This document shows positions 16,510 through 25,645 of a DNA stretch of 64,000 nucleotides, piece after piece. The notes under the pieces were generated by a model. It saw only the letters and a program-made list of their open reading frames with translations, did no database searches and was not told the origin of the DNA. Made by a program: the position numbers and the translations under genes. Source of the stretch: Clostridium yunnanense (GTDB taxonomy: Bacteria; Bacillota; Clostridia; Clostridiales; Clostridiaceae); contig NZ_JAENHN010000009.1 of NCBI RefSeq assembly GCF_016595795.1, positions 1-64,000 on the forward strand. Direction: 5' to 3'. The first letter of the stretch is position 1; the number at the start of each line of letters is the position of its first letter.

Positions 16510-18789
16510 TTATCTATAATAAGTAATTTCTATTATTTGACCTGGATTACATATAACTTTTTGACTATTTATAATAAATTCATTGGATTTTTTGTTTATA
16601 TCATCTGCTTTAATTGTTATTTGGTTTTTTGTAATATTTACAGAGTACTTTTGTCCATAATGTACTACTCTAAACTTTAAAGAAACCCAACCTTCTGGTA
16701 ATTTAGGATTTATAGTTATCTGTCCTTCTCTGGCTTTAACTCCTCCAAATCCTAAAACTGCAGTCATCCAAGCTCCACCATTTGATGCAGGATGTGTTCC
16801 TCCAATATAAAGAGTTCCAACATATTGTTTAGAATCCCCTGTTAAATCAATTGTAGCTGTCTTTAGAAAATACTTGTATGCCCAATCAACTTTACCGAGA
16901 TCAGCAGCTAGAAGTGCATAAACACAGGCACTTAAGCTAGATCCATGCTCAGTCTGAGGTTCATAATACTCCCAGTTACTCTTCTTAACTTGCTCTGAGT
17001 ATCTGTCTTTAAACAAATTTAAAGCTAGTACAACATCTGCTTGCTTAAGTATTTTAGTAGTCGTAGCTAATCCATTACCACCGCCTAAATACTCATTTGG
17101 GTCTATAATTCTCTCTTTTAATTTTTCAAGGCTTACATTTTCTAATCGCTCATATCCATCAAATTGTTCTATTATACTTGTTTCTTTATCAGGGCTAGGA
17201 ATATATAACTTTTGAAACATATCTTTAAATTTATCTATTTCTTCTTCAAAACTAATTGCCAAGTTTAGATTTATATATTCGTTTTCATATTTATCACTTA
17301 GGAGCCTAATAGCTGATAATGCGGCCTCTAAGGTATACTTAACCATTATACTCGTATATGCATTGTTATTTACTCTTTCGTGATATTCATCTGGACCAGT
17401 AACATCTAATATTTCATATCTGTTTTTATCCATATTAAAATAAGCATAAGAATAGAAGAACCTAGCACATTCAATTATTGTTTCTGCCCCACCTTCAACA
17501 AGGAGGCTTTCATCTCCTGTAGCAACATAGTACTGCCATATAGCGTACGCAACATCTGCGCTTATATGAACTTGCTTATCTCTAAAGTAAGTCCTCATAG
17601 GTCTTCCAGTAAATACGTCTGTAACATTAAAATAAGTACATGCATCATCACCAGTATCCTGGCTTTCCCAAGCATAAAATGCTCCTCTATATCCATAATC
17701 AGCTGCTTTTCTTCTGGCACCATCTAAAGTATTACATCTATATTTTAATAAATTTCTAGCTATTTCAGGCTTTGTATTTAAGAAAAATGGCAACATGAAT
17801 ATTTCTGTATCCCAAAATATAGCACCTTTATAGACTTGCCCTGAGAGTCCTCTTGCTGGTATTGAGGTCTTGTCTGTATGAGTTGGTGCAATAATCATTA
17901 AATGATATATACTATATCTTAGTGCTAACTGAGAATAATCATCTCCTTCAATCTCCACATCAACATCATTCCATCTCTGATCCCATAATTCCTTATTCAC
18001 TTCTAATAATTTATCATATCCAAGATTAGCTGCAACCATATTTGACTTAATTGCTGCACTTACACAATCCTCAACTTCGTCTCTATCCTTAAATACAGAC
18101 ACATATTTTACAAAGGTATATTCTTTATCAGCTTCAATATTTGATGATATTTCCCTAAGTGAATTATAGCTATTACTATTATAAACCTCGCTACCAAAAT
18201 CAATTTCAATTCTTTCAGCCACTGCTAAAGAATTTTTATTTTCATTGGTAATTGCATGCAATATGCAATTCTCCTCATGCTGATATGTTTCTACATTTAT
18301 GAGGTGTGGCCCATTTATATCCCACACCTGTCCATCAATTCCTGTTTCAATTGATATATCACATGGTTTTGATGCCTTAATCGAGTATTTCATACATACA
18401 AGATGCAGATTATATAAGCTTAGAAATCTTTCTGCCTTTACTTCAACCTTTATTCCACTACTGGTGATAAACTTAGTATATCTTCTATGTGTTGAACTTC
18501 TTATATTAAGCTCTTGCTCATGCTCCTCTATATCACCACTAAGAACACTAAGTAATTCTCCATTACAATATAATCTTGTAAACAGTCCATTTGGTGCATT
18601 GACCGGTTCCCTCCATTTGTCGCCTACCTTATCATATAAGTCAGATAAATTACAAGCAACTAATTGCTCCTTTGAGAATTCCTCCATAGTGCCACGATAG
18701 CCCATATAGCCGTTTCCAATGAGAAATTTATTACCATTAAGTTCAATTTTATCCTTATCAAATCCACTTTCTTTTATTAACCACTCCAC
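16510..18789 (-). CDS. Glycoside hydrolase family 65 disaccharide phosphorylase
   Basis: This is a 759-residue GH65 enzyme of typical length. The N-terminal beta-sandwich domain begins KFLIGNGYMGYRGTMEEF. The catalytic (alpha/alpha)6 barrel carries FWDTEIFMLPFF, and VTGPDEYHERVNNNAYTS with the predicted general acid Glu468. EHGSSLSACVYALLA is the phosphate-binding region. The family splits alpha-glucosides such as maltose, kojibiose, nigerose or trehalose with phosphate to beta-glucose 1-phosphate and a sugar. The GPDEYHE form is more like the kojibiose/nigerose/trehalose group than maltose phosphorylase, but I cannot fix the substrate. GTG start after GGAAGGTGA. It follows the other GH65 gene by 28 bases in one operon. 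Confidence 0.88.
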   Translation of the reverse strand: MEWLIKESGFDKDKIELNGNKFLIGNGYMGYRGTMEEFSKEQLVACNLSDLYDKVGDKWREPVNAPNGLFTRLYCNGELLSVLSGDIEEHEQELNIRSSTHRRYTKFITSSGIKVEVKAERFLSLYNLHLVCMKYSIKASKPCDISIETGIDGQVWDINGPHLINVETYQHEENCILHAITNENKNSLAVAERIEIDFGSEVYNSNSYNSLREISSNIEADKEYTFVKYVSVFKDRDEVEDCVSAAIKSNMVAANLGYDKLLEVNKELWDQRWNDVDVEIEGDDYSQLALRYSIYHLMIIAPTHTDKTSIPARGLSGQVYKGAIFWDTEIFMLPFFLNTKPEIARNLLKYRCNTLDGARRKAADYGYRGAFYAWESQDTGDDACTYFNVTDVFTGRPMRTYFRDKQVHISADVAYAIWQYYVATGDESLLVEGGAETIIECARFFYSYAYFNMDKNRYEILDVTGPDEYHERVNNNAYTSIMVKYTLEAALSAIRLLSDKYENEYINLNLAISFEEEIDKFKDMFQKLYIPSPDKETSIIEQFDGYERLENVSLEKLKERIIDPNEYLGGGNGLATTTKILKQADVVLALNLFKDRYSEQVKKSNWEYYEPQTEHGSSLSACVYALLAADLGKVDWAYKYFLKTATIDLTGDSKQYVGTLYIGGTHPASNGGAWMTAVLGFGGVKAREGQITINPKLPEGWVSLKFRVVHYGQKYSVNITKNQITIKADDINKKSNEFIINSQKVICNPGQIIEITYYR

Positions 18790-18817
18790 AATATCACCTT
18801 CCTATAAAATACTTGTT

Positions 18818-21127
18818 TTATCCTCTTGCAACCACAGGAATCTCCAGCTTTATTCCTTCCTTATCTATTTCATACTCTATTCCATATACATTAATATTAA
18901 CTTCTGTTCCCTCAACCACCCTTGCTCTTACATCTGTTTTATCTACTAAAATTTCTACAACAGTTCCTTTGTACAAGATTCTAAAAGAGTAACTGTTCCA
19001 GGATTTTGGTATAGATGGATTAAGCTCTATCTTCTCACCATCAGATTTTAAACCACCAAATCCATAAACAATATTTACCCATGCTGCTGCTATGGAAGTA
19101 GTGTGCAAGCCTTCATTGGTATTTCTATTGTAATTATCTAAATCCATTCTTGTTGCAAAGTTAAAAAAGTCGAAGGCTTCTTCATGTTTATTAAGTTCTG
19201 ATGCAAATATTGAGTGTATTGATGGCGAAAGTGAGGATTCATGTATACATCTTGGTTCGTAGTACTCATAATTCACCTTTTTGCTTTCCTCTGAGAACTC
19301 ACTTCTAAAAAGAAACATAAACATAAGCACGTCTGGTTGTTTTATCATATCATTCCTATATATCCTGTCATAAGACCAATTGTTATATAGAGGGAACTCC
19401 TCTACAGGAATACTATTTATATCTACATGTGGAAGATTGAAATATCCTTCATGCTGTTCATATATCCCTGTTTCTTTATCCAAAGTTATCTTCATTTTGC
19501 TTGCCATGCTTGACCACGCTTGCAATTCATCATCTAATAAATCAACCTTTTTTATTAATCGTGATAAACCATCTGGACAGTTAATCTTCATATCCTTTAT
19601 CACATCAAGGGTATAATCAAAGGTTTTCTTTGCCATATAGTTTGTATAACAATTATTGTTGACCATCATCTGGAACTCGTCTGGACCCATAACTCCGAAA
19701 TATCCATACTCTCCTGTCTGTCCACTCCAATCACCTCTAGTTGCTAAATATCTACATATCTGCACTAACATCTCACAGCCTTTATCATATAAAAATGCCT
19801 TATCATCTGTAAGCTTAACATAGTGAAATACTCCATAAGCTACTGCAGTACTTGGCTGCATTTGAAGACTTGCATGTTGCCATAAAGAGCAGGCTTCCTT
19901 TCCATTTAAGGTTGCTATAGGATAGCAAGCTCCCTCACAATCTAATTGTTTAGCTCTTTCAATCGCCATAGGCAAAGTATTATATCTATACTCTAGTAGA
20001 TTTTTAGCTGCTTTAGGATTGTTAAAGATGTAAAAAGGCAGACAGTATGTCTCTGTATCCCAGAAAGTATGTCCGTTATAAGCCTCTCCAGTTAAGCCCT
20101 TTGCTCCAATGTTAAGTGAAGGATCTTCACCATGATAAGTTTGATGCATTTGGAAAATGCAATATCTTATACCCTGCTGATTATCCATATCTCCATCTAT
20201 TGTTATGTCAAACTTATCCCAAACCTTTGTCCAATAATCTATGTGCTTTTCCTTTTCTTTCTCATAGCATATGTTATCAAAATTATTTACTAGTTTAGAT
20301 GCTTCTTTAATTACTTTATCAACTTCAATCTCTTTTCTTTTTTCTACGTAATTAAGTACAGCTTTATCTATTTTTGTTTCAATCCCTTGTGTTCCATTTA
20401 TGATAAGCTCATATCCTATAAAATCTTCATTTTTTATAACTTTACCTTCATGGATATTATCTAACGATATATTAGAAGCTGAAAATACCTTTTGCTCGGT
20501 GAAGGAAGTTTTACCAAGTATATATATATAATCCTCTAGTGCTTCTCTCTCAATAGTTGTCCAATATTTCTTTGCTGTAGTTTTTTGAATCACATTAAAA
20601 TCAAGACCCATGACAACCTTTACTTGGCCATCGAAGTTTAGCGGCTTAATAGTTATTCTTTGAAATCCATATCTCGGGCTATCCATACTAACAAATCTCT
20701 CAAAATCAAGTTTCAAATGTTTTTCACTACTTGTTTTCCATATAAAGCTACGATTTAAGATTCCAGTTTTTAAATCAAGTATTCTTTTATATTCATCAAA
20801 TTCACTTGATGATAAGTCTAATAATTCATCATCAACATAAATTCTTGTATATAGCCAATTGATAGAATTAAGCATAAAATGAGTATCTCTTACTATACCT
20901 TTATAGTGTAAAGCTGATGTTTCCCTAGTTTCTTCATATACTCCATTAAAATAAGATCCTACGAACTCACCTTTTTTATAACCTTCCTCAAAATATCCTC
21001 TTACCCCCATGTACTCATTTCCTAAAGAAAAAATTGATTCCGATACATTACATCTCTCTGAATCAAACCCTTCTTCAATTATCCTCCATGGATCTAATTT
21101 CAAGTACTTATCTGCATATTTCTGCAT
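18818..21127 (-). CDS. Glycoside hydrolase family 65 phosphorylase (maltose phosphorylase-like)
   Basis: This is a 769-residue GH65 protein, only distantly similar to its neighbour. IFSLGNEYMGVRGYFEEGY marks the N-terminal domain, FWDTETYCLPFYIF the barrel entrance, VMGPDEFQMMVNNNCYTNY the catalytic acid region and HESSLSPSIHSIFASEL the phosphate site. The GPDEFQ form with a long N-terminal domain is what I would expect of maltose phosphorylase, but that is a judgement from memory. The start is set at 21127 (MQKYADK): AGGAGGAG lies just upstream, inside the reading frame of a longer alternative start. First gene of a two-gene operon. Neither here nor beside it is a beta-phosphoglucomutase gene, which usually accompanies these enzymes. 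Confidence 0.86.
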   Translation of the reverse strand: MQKYADKYLKLDPWRIIEEGFDSERCNVSESIFSLGNEYMGVRGYFEEGYKKGEFVGSYFNGVYEETRETSALHYKGIVRDTHFMLNSINWLYTRIYVDDELLDLSSSEFDEYKRILDLKTGILNRSFIWKTSSEKHLKLDFERFVSMDSPRYGFQRITIKPLNFDGQVKVVMGLDFNVIQKTTAKKYWTTIEREALEDYIYILGKTSFTEQKVFSASNISLDNIHEGKVIKNEDFIGYELIINGTQGIETKIDKAVLNYVEKRKEIEVDKVIKEASKLVNNFDNICYEKEKEKHIDYWTKVWDKFDITIDGDMDNQQGIRYCIFQMHQTYHGEDPSLNIGAKGLTGEAYNGHTFWDTETYCLPFYIFNNPKAAKNLLEYRYNTLPMAIERAKQLDCEGACYPIATLNGKEACSLWQHASLQMQPSTAVAYGVFHYVKLTDDKAFLYDKGCEMLVQICRYLATRGDWSGQTGEYGYFGVMGPDEFQMMVNNNCYTNYMAKKTFDYTLDVIKDMKINCPDGLSRLIKKVDLLDDELQAWSSMASKMKITLDKETGIYEQHEGYFNLPHVDINSIPVEEFPLYNNWSYDRIYRNDMIKQPDVLMFMFLFRSEFSEESKKVNYEYYEPRCIHESSLSPSIHSIFASELNKHEEAFDFFNFATRMDLDNYNRNTNEGLHTTSIAAAWVNIVYGFGGLKSDGEKIELNPSIPKSWNSYSFRILYKGTVVEILVDKTDVRARVVEGTEVNINVYGIEYEIDKEGIKLEIPVVARG

Positions 21128-21234
21128 ATTTTCTACTCCTCCTATATTCAATCCTATACTTATAAAAATCTAATTTTACTTATTATTTATTTAGCTGCAC
21201 AACTTAGTAATAAAATTAATATATTTTCAGCAAC

Positions 21235-21632
21235 ATTGTTTAAATTAAGTGGTTATGCAGGAGATGCTATATGAGCAAGCTATTAGAATTAAATGATTTT
21301 GGCAGATGGAATGGCTCTAAAAAATTGCTAATCGCTCTTTATTAGTAATTTTTTTACGCATCTGCCTTTTCTGAACGTACGTGAAGAAATTCTGGCAGGC
21401 GATATATTTTCACTTTTTACTTTTAAAATCAGATAGCATTTTTTATTTCATTAAATTTACAATATAAAACCTTTATAGAATTCATAGATTTTTAAAAAGT
21501 AAAACTGTACTGTTCGAACGTAGTGAGTTTACAGTTTTAGCCATGGAATTTGACAGAATCATATTAATTCTTTGCGTAAGCTCATTAAAGCATCGGATGC
21601 GTGACCACTTAATTTAAACACGGTGTTTTGCT
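21235..21632 (+). repeat. R1 family repeat, long copy with an R3 element inside
   Basis: The left end TTTAAATTAAGTGGTTATG and right end CACTTAATTTAAACA are inverted copies. Inside are AGGAGATGCTATATGAGC, the terminator-like block ACTGTACTGTTCGAACG ... TTACAGTTTTAGCC, and CATATTAATTCTTTGCGTAAG. Compared with the copy at 23274 it has about 200 extra bases between AATGGC and AAACTGTACTG. That insert includes an R3 element (about 21310-21415). Confidence 0.85.
21310..21415 (+). repeat. R3 family structured repeat nested in R1
   Basis: A hairpin (TTGCTAAT ... ATTAGTAA) followed by TTTTTTTACGCATCTGCC, then TTTTCTGAACGTACGTGAAG, and a closing CTGGCAGGCGATATATTTT. This is the R3 order. It lies within the R1 copy at 21235-21632 and is absent from the R1 copy at 23274. 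Confidence 0.75.
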
Positions 21633-21784
21633 AGTATTCAATTATGATTAAATTATAGGTTTTATAAATATTTGAGTATAGGTTGTAATTCTGCTAAATA
21701 GTTTCTAATAATGCTGAGTTTAATTATATGTAGTGAATTCTTATTAATGATTTGTTAGAATATATTTGAGATAGTGTCTATAAA

Positions 21785-21879
21785 GATGTACCACTTCGAT
21801 CCGAAATCTATTTTAAAAACTCTCACGGGTTCTGGTGAGAGTCTTTAAAATAATAAATTCTATTACGAAGTGGCACATC
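21785..21879 (+). repeat. R2 family palindromic repeat upstream of response regulator
   Basis: Ends GATGTACCACTTCG (21785-21798) and CGAAGTGGCACATC (21866-21879) enclose an inner stem CTCTCAC-GGGTTCT-GGTGAGAG. The element ends 48 bases before the ATG of the response regulator gene and so lies in its promoter or leader. Confidence 0.85.
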
Positions 21880-21927
21880 ATAAATGTATACGTTTTAATA
21901 TTGTAGTAAGTAAGGGGTGGGGTTACT

Positions 21928-23193
21928 ATGTATTCAATGTTGATTTTAGATGATGAGTATATTGTCAGATATGGAATTAGAGAAACAATTGATTGGAATG
22001 AATACTCCATTGAGATAGTTGCAGATGCTGATAACGGAAAAACCGGTTTAGAATTAGCTCTTAAGTTCAATCCTGATATTATAATAACTGATATCAGAAT
22101 GCCCGAGTGGGACGGCCTAGAGTTTTTAAAGGCTATAAAAGCTTCTAATATAGACTGTATAGTTATTATTTTAAGCGGCTACGAAGAATTTGAATATGTT
22201 CGTACAGCCCTTCACAGCGGAGCCTTCGCATATTTATTAAAACCTATTGATAATAATGAGCTTATAAAAACCGTTTTAGATGGAATTAAAGAGTTGGACA
22301 AGAGACGAAATAAACAAAAACAGTATTCATTGTTAGAAAGTGAACTTCCAAATGTAAAACAGCTGTTTTTGAATAACCTCATTACAGGCAAACTTACCGA
22401 TTTAGATGAAATAAAAGAAAAACTTAAACTATATGGCATTTATATATCCCCAAATAATAACTATGTATTATTCTTAACAGTAAATTCAAGTGATGATATT
22501 CTCAAATCTTCAGATAAAGATACGATTAGTTTGATTCGAAACACCTTGACTAGCTTAATCTCAAAATATCTAAATGATGGTAATATCAGTTATGTGTACA
22601 CAGAGACTTCTGATTTAAAGTGGACTATAATTTTGAGTCATCCACATATAGAGAACGCAGTTAAGGCAATAAAGAACTCTGCTAAAAAAATCATTTATGA
22701 GTTTGAGCAAATTACCACACTTACATGCTGTGTAGGAGTAAGTAATGTATGCAAAGATCTATCAATCGTCCACACTGCTTGTGAAGAAGCCGAAAAGGCT
22801 GTAAACAATAATATGTTCACTGATATAAACCGCATATTAAGCATTGATGGAATAGAAAACAATATGTCTTCAAGGAAGATTAATGAAGCTATAAAATATA
22901 TAACCTCAAACTATAACAAGGATATTTCAGTAGATGATGTGGCAAACGCATTGTATATAAGTCCTTCTTATCTGATGCATCTTTTAAAAGACAATATAGG
23001 TAAAACCTTCAACGAATGTCTAAAGGAAGCTAGAATAAATGCTGCTAAAGAGTTGTTGGTTAATCCAAAATATAAGGTTTACGAAGTATGTTATAAAGTT
23101 GGATATAATGATATAAAATACTTTAGTCAGGTATTTAAACGTTCTACAGGAATGACCCCTAGCGAATATTCCAAAAAGGCTCATATTTATTAA
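21928..23193 (+). CDS. YesN/AraC-type response regulator
   Basis: This is a 421-residue protein. The receiver domain occupies about residues 1-120: acidic pair DDE at 8-10, phospho-acceptor Asp55 in IIITDIRMPEWDG, switch Ser/Thr in IILSGYEEF and Lys in AYLLKPI. A middle region of about 180 residues follows, and a C-terminal AraC-type double helix-turn-helix (KDISVDDVANALYISPSYL and VCYKVGYNDIKYFSQVFKRSTG). Such regulators act with YesM-type kinases to switch on sugar uptake genes. Here it reads against the GH65 operon and the ABC importer genes on either side. No kinase is adjacent; the nearest intact one is at 28364. Two R1 elements bracket it and an R2 element sits in front. Confidence 0.88.
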   Translation: MYSMLILDDEYIVRYGIRETIDWNEYSIEIVADADNGKTGLELALKFNPDIIITDIRMPEWDGLEFLKAIKASNIDCIVIILSGYEEFEYVRTALHSGAFAYLLKPIDNNELIKTVLDGIKELDKRRNKQKQYSLLESELPNVKQLFLNNLITGKLTDLDEIKEKLKLYGIYISPNNNYVLFLTVNSSDDILKSSDKDTISLIRNTLTSLISKYLNDGNISYVYTETSDLKWTIILSHPHIENAVKAIKNSAKKIIYEFEQITTLTCCVGVSNVCKDLSIVHTACEEAEKAVNNNMFTDINRILSIDGIENNMSSRKINEAIKYITSNYNKDISVDDVANALYISPSYLMHLLKDNIGKTFNECLKEARINAAKELLVNPKYKVYEVCYKVGYNDIKYFSQVFKRSTGMTPSEYSKKAHIY

Positions 23194-23198
23194 AACAT

Positions 23199-23239
23199 AG
23201 ACCTTCTTCAGTTATGGGTTGAATAACTAAGGAAGGTCT
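23199..23239 (+). terminator. Terminator of the response regulator gene
   Basis: AGACCTTCTTCAGTTAT (23199-23215) pairs with ATAACTAAGGAAGGTCT (23223-23239) with one mismatch, six bases after the stop codon. Confidence 0.75.
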
Positions 23240-23273
23240 TTATGCACTACTATATTAAAAACAGGATATGATT

Positions 23274-23500
23274 AAGATTATTATTGAAATTAAGTGGTTA
23301 TAAAGGAGATGCTATATGAGCGAGCTATTAGAATTAAATGATTTTGTCAGATGTAATGGCGTTAATAAACTGTACTGTTCGAACGTAGTGAGTTTACAGT
23401 TTTAGCCATGGAATATGAGAAAATCATATTAATTCTTTGCGTAAGCTCATTAAAGCATTGGATGTATAACCACTTAATTTCAACATAGTGCCTTAACATT
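23274..23500 (+). repeat. R1 family repeat, typical copy
   Basis: The left end ATTGAAATTAAGTGGTTAT and right end AACCACTTAATTTCAACA form inverted terminal repeats. The interior contains AGGAGATGCTATATGAGCG, a hairpin AAACTGTA ... TTACAGTTTT, TTAATTCTTTGCGTAAGC and a GCATTGGATG copy. It is in the same orientation as the copy at 21235. It ends 19 bases from the stop of the minus-strand permease gene and may act as that operon's terminator. Confidence 0.85.
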
Positions 23501-23518
23501 ACCTAAAAATAGTATAAA

Positions 23519-24403
23519 CTATTCCTTTATGCTACCTTCCATTGCTCCTGCAGTGATCTGCTTTTGGAAAAGTATAAATAAAATTATAGGTGGTATTATT
23601 GCCAGGGTAATACACATCATAAGCTGATCTGGTGTCATCTTTCCACCTTGACGAGCTACAAATAACTTAACCATAACAGTGAAACTACTATCCTTCTTTA
23701 AAACTAAGTAAGGAAGAAGAAAATCAGACCATGCAGCATTAACTGCATACATACCGATAACCATGTTTATAGCTTTACTTAATGGTGCCACTATCTTGAA
23801 GAATATCTGAAAATCTGAACATCCATCTAACCTAGCAGCTTCAATAAGAGATGTTGGAATTGACTTAAAAAATGTTATATACAGTATAACGTAAAATGCA
23901 TTTGCTCCTGCCACGAACCATAGTGGAGTGATTTGATTGTTTAAATGCAAGGCTACTATATTCTTAAATACTGGAACTAAACTAGTAGTTGCCGGTATCA
24001 TTAAACTTATCATAACTAAAGCATGAATAACTTTACTTCCTCTTGGTTTAATTATGGCTATTACATAAGCAAGTAAACCATTAAAAACTATTGCACAAAC
24101 TACACTACCTACAACAGATATTAAAGAATTCTTGTAATATTTTATGAAATCAAGCTTATTCCAAGTGTCAGCCAATCTTTCTGGATGAAACTTATCTGGC
24201 CAAAAAGTTGGTGGTTGTCTAAAAAACTCTTCTTGTGATTTAAAGCTTGATAGCATTACCCATAATGGTGGCACAATTGAAGCTATCACTATAACAAAGC
24301 ATATTACAATCATAATCATATATGCAGTTTTTACTGGTTTTCGCTTTAGATCAAAGGTAGTTATAGCACCATAGCTTTTATTACTTATTTTCGATTTTAA
24401 CAT
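23519..24403 (-). CDS. Carbohydrate ABC transporter permease (MalG type)
   Basis: This is a 294-residue inner-membrane permease with six hydrophobic segments. The first (MIVICFVIVIASIVPPLWVMLSSF) follows a basic N-terminus. The conserved cytoplasmic EAA loop is EAARLDGCSDFQIFFKIVAPLSKA, where EAA-x3-G contacts the ATPase. Family and length match CUT1 sugar permeases. RBS AAAGGAG lies upstream of the ATG. It is 14 bases behind the partner permease gene. No ATPase gene is present in the cluster, so the complex would need a shared MsmK/MsmX-type ATPase encoded elsewhere, as is usual for CUT1 systems in Firmicutes. Confidence 0.9.
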   Translation of the reverse strand: MLKSKISNKSYGAITTFDLKRKPVKTAYMIMIVICFVIVIASIVPPLWVMLSSFKSQEEFFRQPPTFWPDKFHPERLADTWNKLDFIKYYKNSLISVVGSVVCAIVFNGLLAYVIAIIKPRGSKVIHALVMISLMIPATTSLVPVFKNIVALHLNNQITPLWFVAGANAFYVILYITFFKSIPTSLIEAARLDGCSDFQIFFKIVAPLSKAINMVIGMYAVNAAWSDFLLPYLVLKKDSSFTVMVKLFVARQGGKMTPDQLMMCITLAIIPPIILFILFQKQITAGAMEGSIKE

Positions 24404-24417
24404 TTGGCCTCTCCTTT

Positions 24418-25332
24418 CTATTCCTCACTGTTTCTGTTAAGAAGATTATATACACAAGTTAACGCTATAAGTATTATAGCTATAATAACACTTAATGCTG
24501 TTGCTTGAGCTATCTTCATATCTTGGAATGCATATTTGTAATTTAACTGCATTAGAGAAATAGAAGCATTATTAGGTCCTCCACCTGTCATTACCATTGG
24601 TTCATACAATACTTGGAATACCGCTATAATTTGAAGTATAAATAAAGTTTTACAAGTACTAAATAATCCTGGAATGGTTATATAAAAAATCCTTTGCCAT
24701 ATTCCTGCACCATCCATAGCTGCAGCTTCATAGTGTTCTTGATTTAAGCCTTGTAATCTTGCAAGATAAACTAAAGCCGTTGACCCTGCACCCTTCCAAG
24801 TCATTGTAATTACTATTAAAAGAATAGTCCACTTTGGATCTTCTAACCACTTATGCGGTTCCACTCCAAACTTACTTAAAAAAACATTTAATATACCGTT
24901 TCCACCAGGAGTCATAATTAAAGACCACATCATAACAGTAGCTACCCCTGGAACAACGTTAGGAAAATACATCCCAACTCTAAATAACGATTTAAAATAC
25001 ACGACTTCATTTAATAAAATTGCCATTATTATAGGAACTAAAAATCCTACTACTAAAGACCAAAAAATATAAACAAAAGTATTACTTAAAGCCTTCATAA
25101 ACACTGGATCTTGAAATACATTTATGTAGTTTTTAAATCCTACAAAAGCTACAGGATTAAACCCCTGTGTGCTATAAAATGATAGTTTAAGACTTTGAAG
25201 AATAGGTACCCATACGAAAAAAGCAAATAACACCAATGATGGAATCATTATTATCCATCCTGAGATATCTTTTCGCCATACATTTTTGCCGATTTTTCTA
25301 CTTTTTATTGGTGTTTGTGTAGCAAGTTTCAT
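24418..25332 (-). CDS. Carbohydrate ABC transporter permease (MalF type)
   Basis: This is a 304-residue CUT1 permease with six membrane segments, the first being WIIMIPSLVLFAFFVWVPIL. The EAA loop reads YEAAAMDGAGIWQRIFYITIPGL. It would form a heterodimer with the MalG-type permease encoded next. The start has GGAG ten bases upstream. The 313-base gap to the upstream binding protein gene is almost filled by an R2 and an R4 repeat, which is unusual inside a transporter operon. Their hairpins may lower permease expression relative to the binding protein. Confidence 0.9.
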   Translation of the reverse strand: MKLATQTPIKSRKIGKNVWRKDISGWIIMIPSLVLFAFFVWVPILQSLKLSFYSTQGFNPVAFVGFKNYINVFQDPVFMKALSNTFVYIFWSLVVGFLVPIIMAILLNEVVYFKSLFRVGMYFPNVVPGVATVMMWSLIMTPGGNGILNVFLSKFGVEPHKWLEDPKWTILLIVITMTWKGAGSTALVYLARLQGLNQEHYEAAAMDGAGIWQRIFYITIPGLFSTCKTLFILQIIAVFQVLYEPMVMTGGGPNNASISLMQLNYKYAFQDMKIAQATALSVIIAIILIALTCVYNLLNRNSEE

Positions 25333-25366
25333 GGCATCATCGACTCCTTTCTTTATTCTTTATATG

Positions 25367-25462
25367 GATGTACCACTTCGTAATGAAATTTATTATTTTT
25401 AAATTTTCTCACCAGAAGCCGTGAGAGTTTTAAAAATAGATTGCTGTTCGAAGTGGTACATC
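25367..25462 (-). repeat. R2 family repeat inside transporter operon
   Basis: Ends GATGTACCACTTCG (25367-25380) and CGAAGTGGTACATC (25449-25462) flank an inner stem TTCTCACC-AGAAGCC-GTGAGAG. The inner part is in the opposite orientation to the copy at 21785. It starts 35 bases upstream of the MalF-type permease ATG. Confidence 0.85.
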
Positions 25463-25502
25463 TATATATAAAAAGCTGCATACCACTTTTCTGATAGATA
25501 AA

Positions 25503-25595
25503 GATGAACAATCTTTCTGACTAAATATTTCAAAACTCTGGGGGGTTAAACCAAGATGATTTGAAGATAAAATTTAAATAATATAATTGTTCATC
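25503..25595. repeat. R4 family repeat inside transporter operon
   Basis: Terminal repeats GATGAACAAT (25503) and AATTGTTCATC (ending 25595) flank an 80-base interior with ATTTCAAAACTCTGGGGGG. It lies 40 bases from the R2 copy, between the binding protein gene and the permease genes. The outer flanks TAAAGATG and CATCTTTA are also symmetrical. Confidence 0.75.
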
Positions 25596-25645
25596 TTTAT
25601 ATCTTACTAGTGCTTTATACAGCCTTATTTAATACATGAAATAAA

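Noticed and set aside
18299-18949. Several plus-strand frames over the GH65 genes
   Set aside because: They are antisense shadows of two well-defined GH65 proteins and have no start signals.
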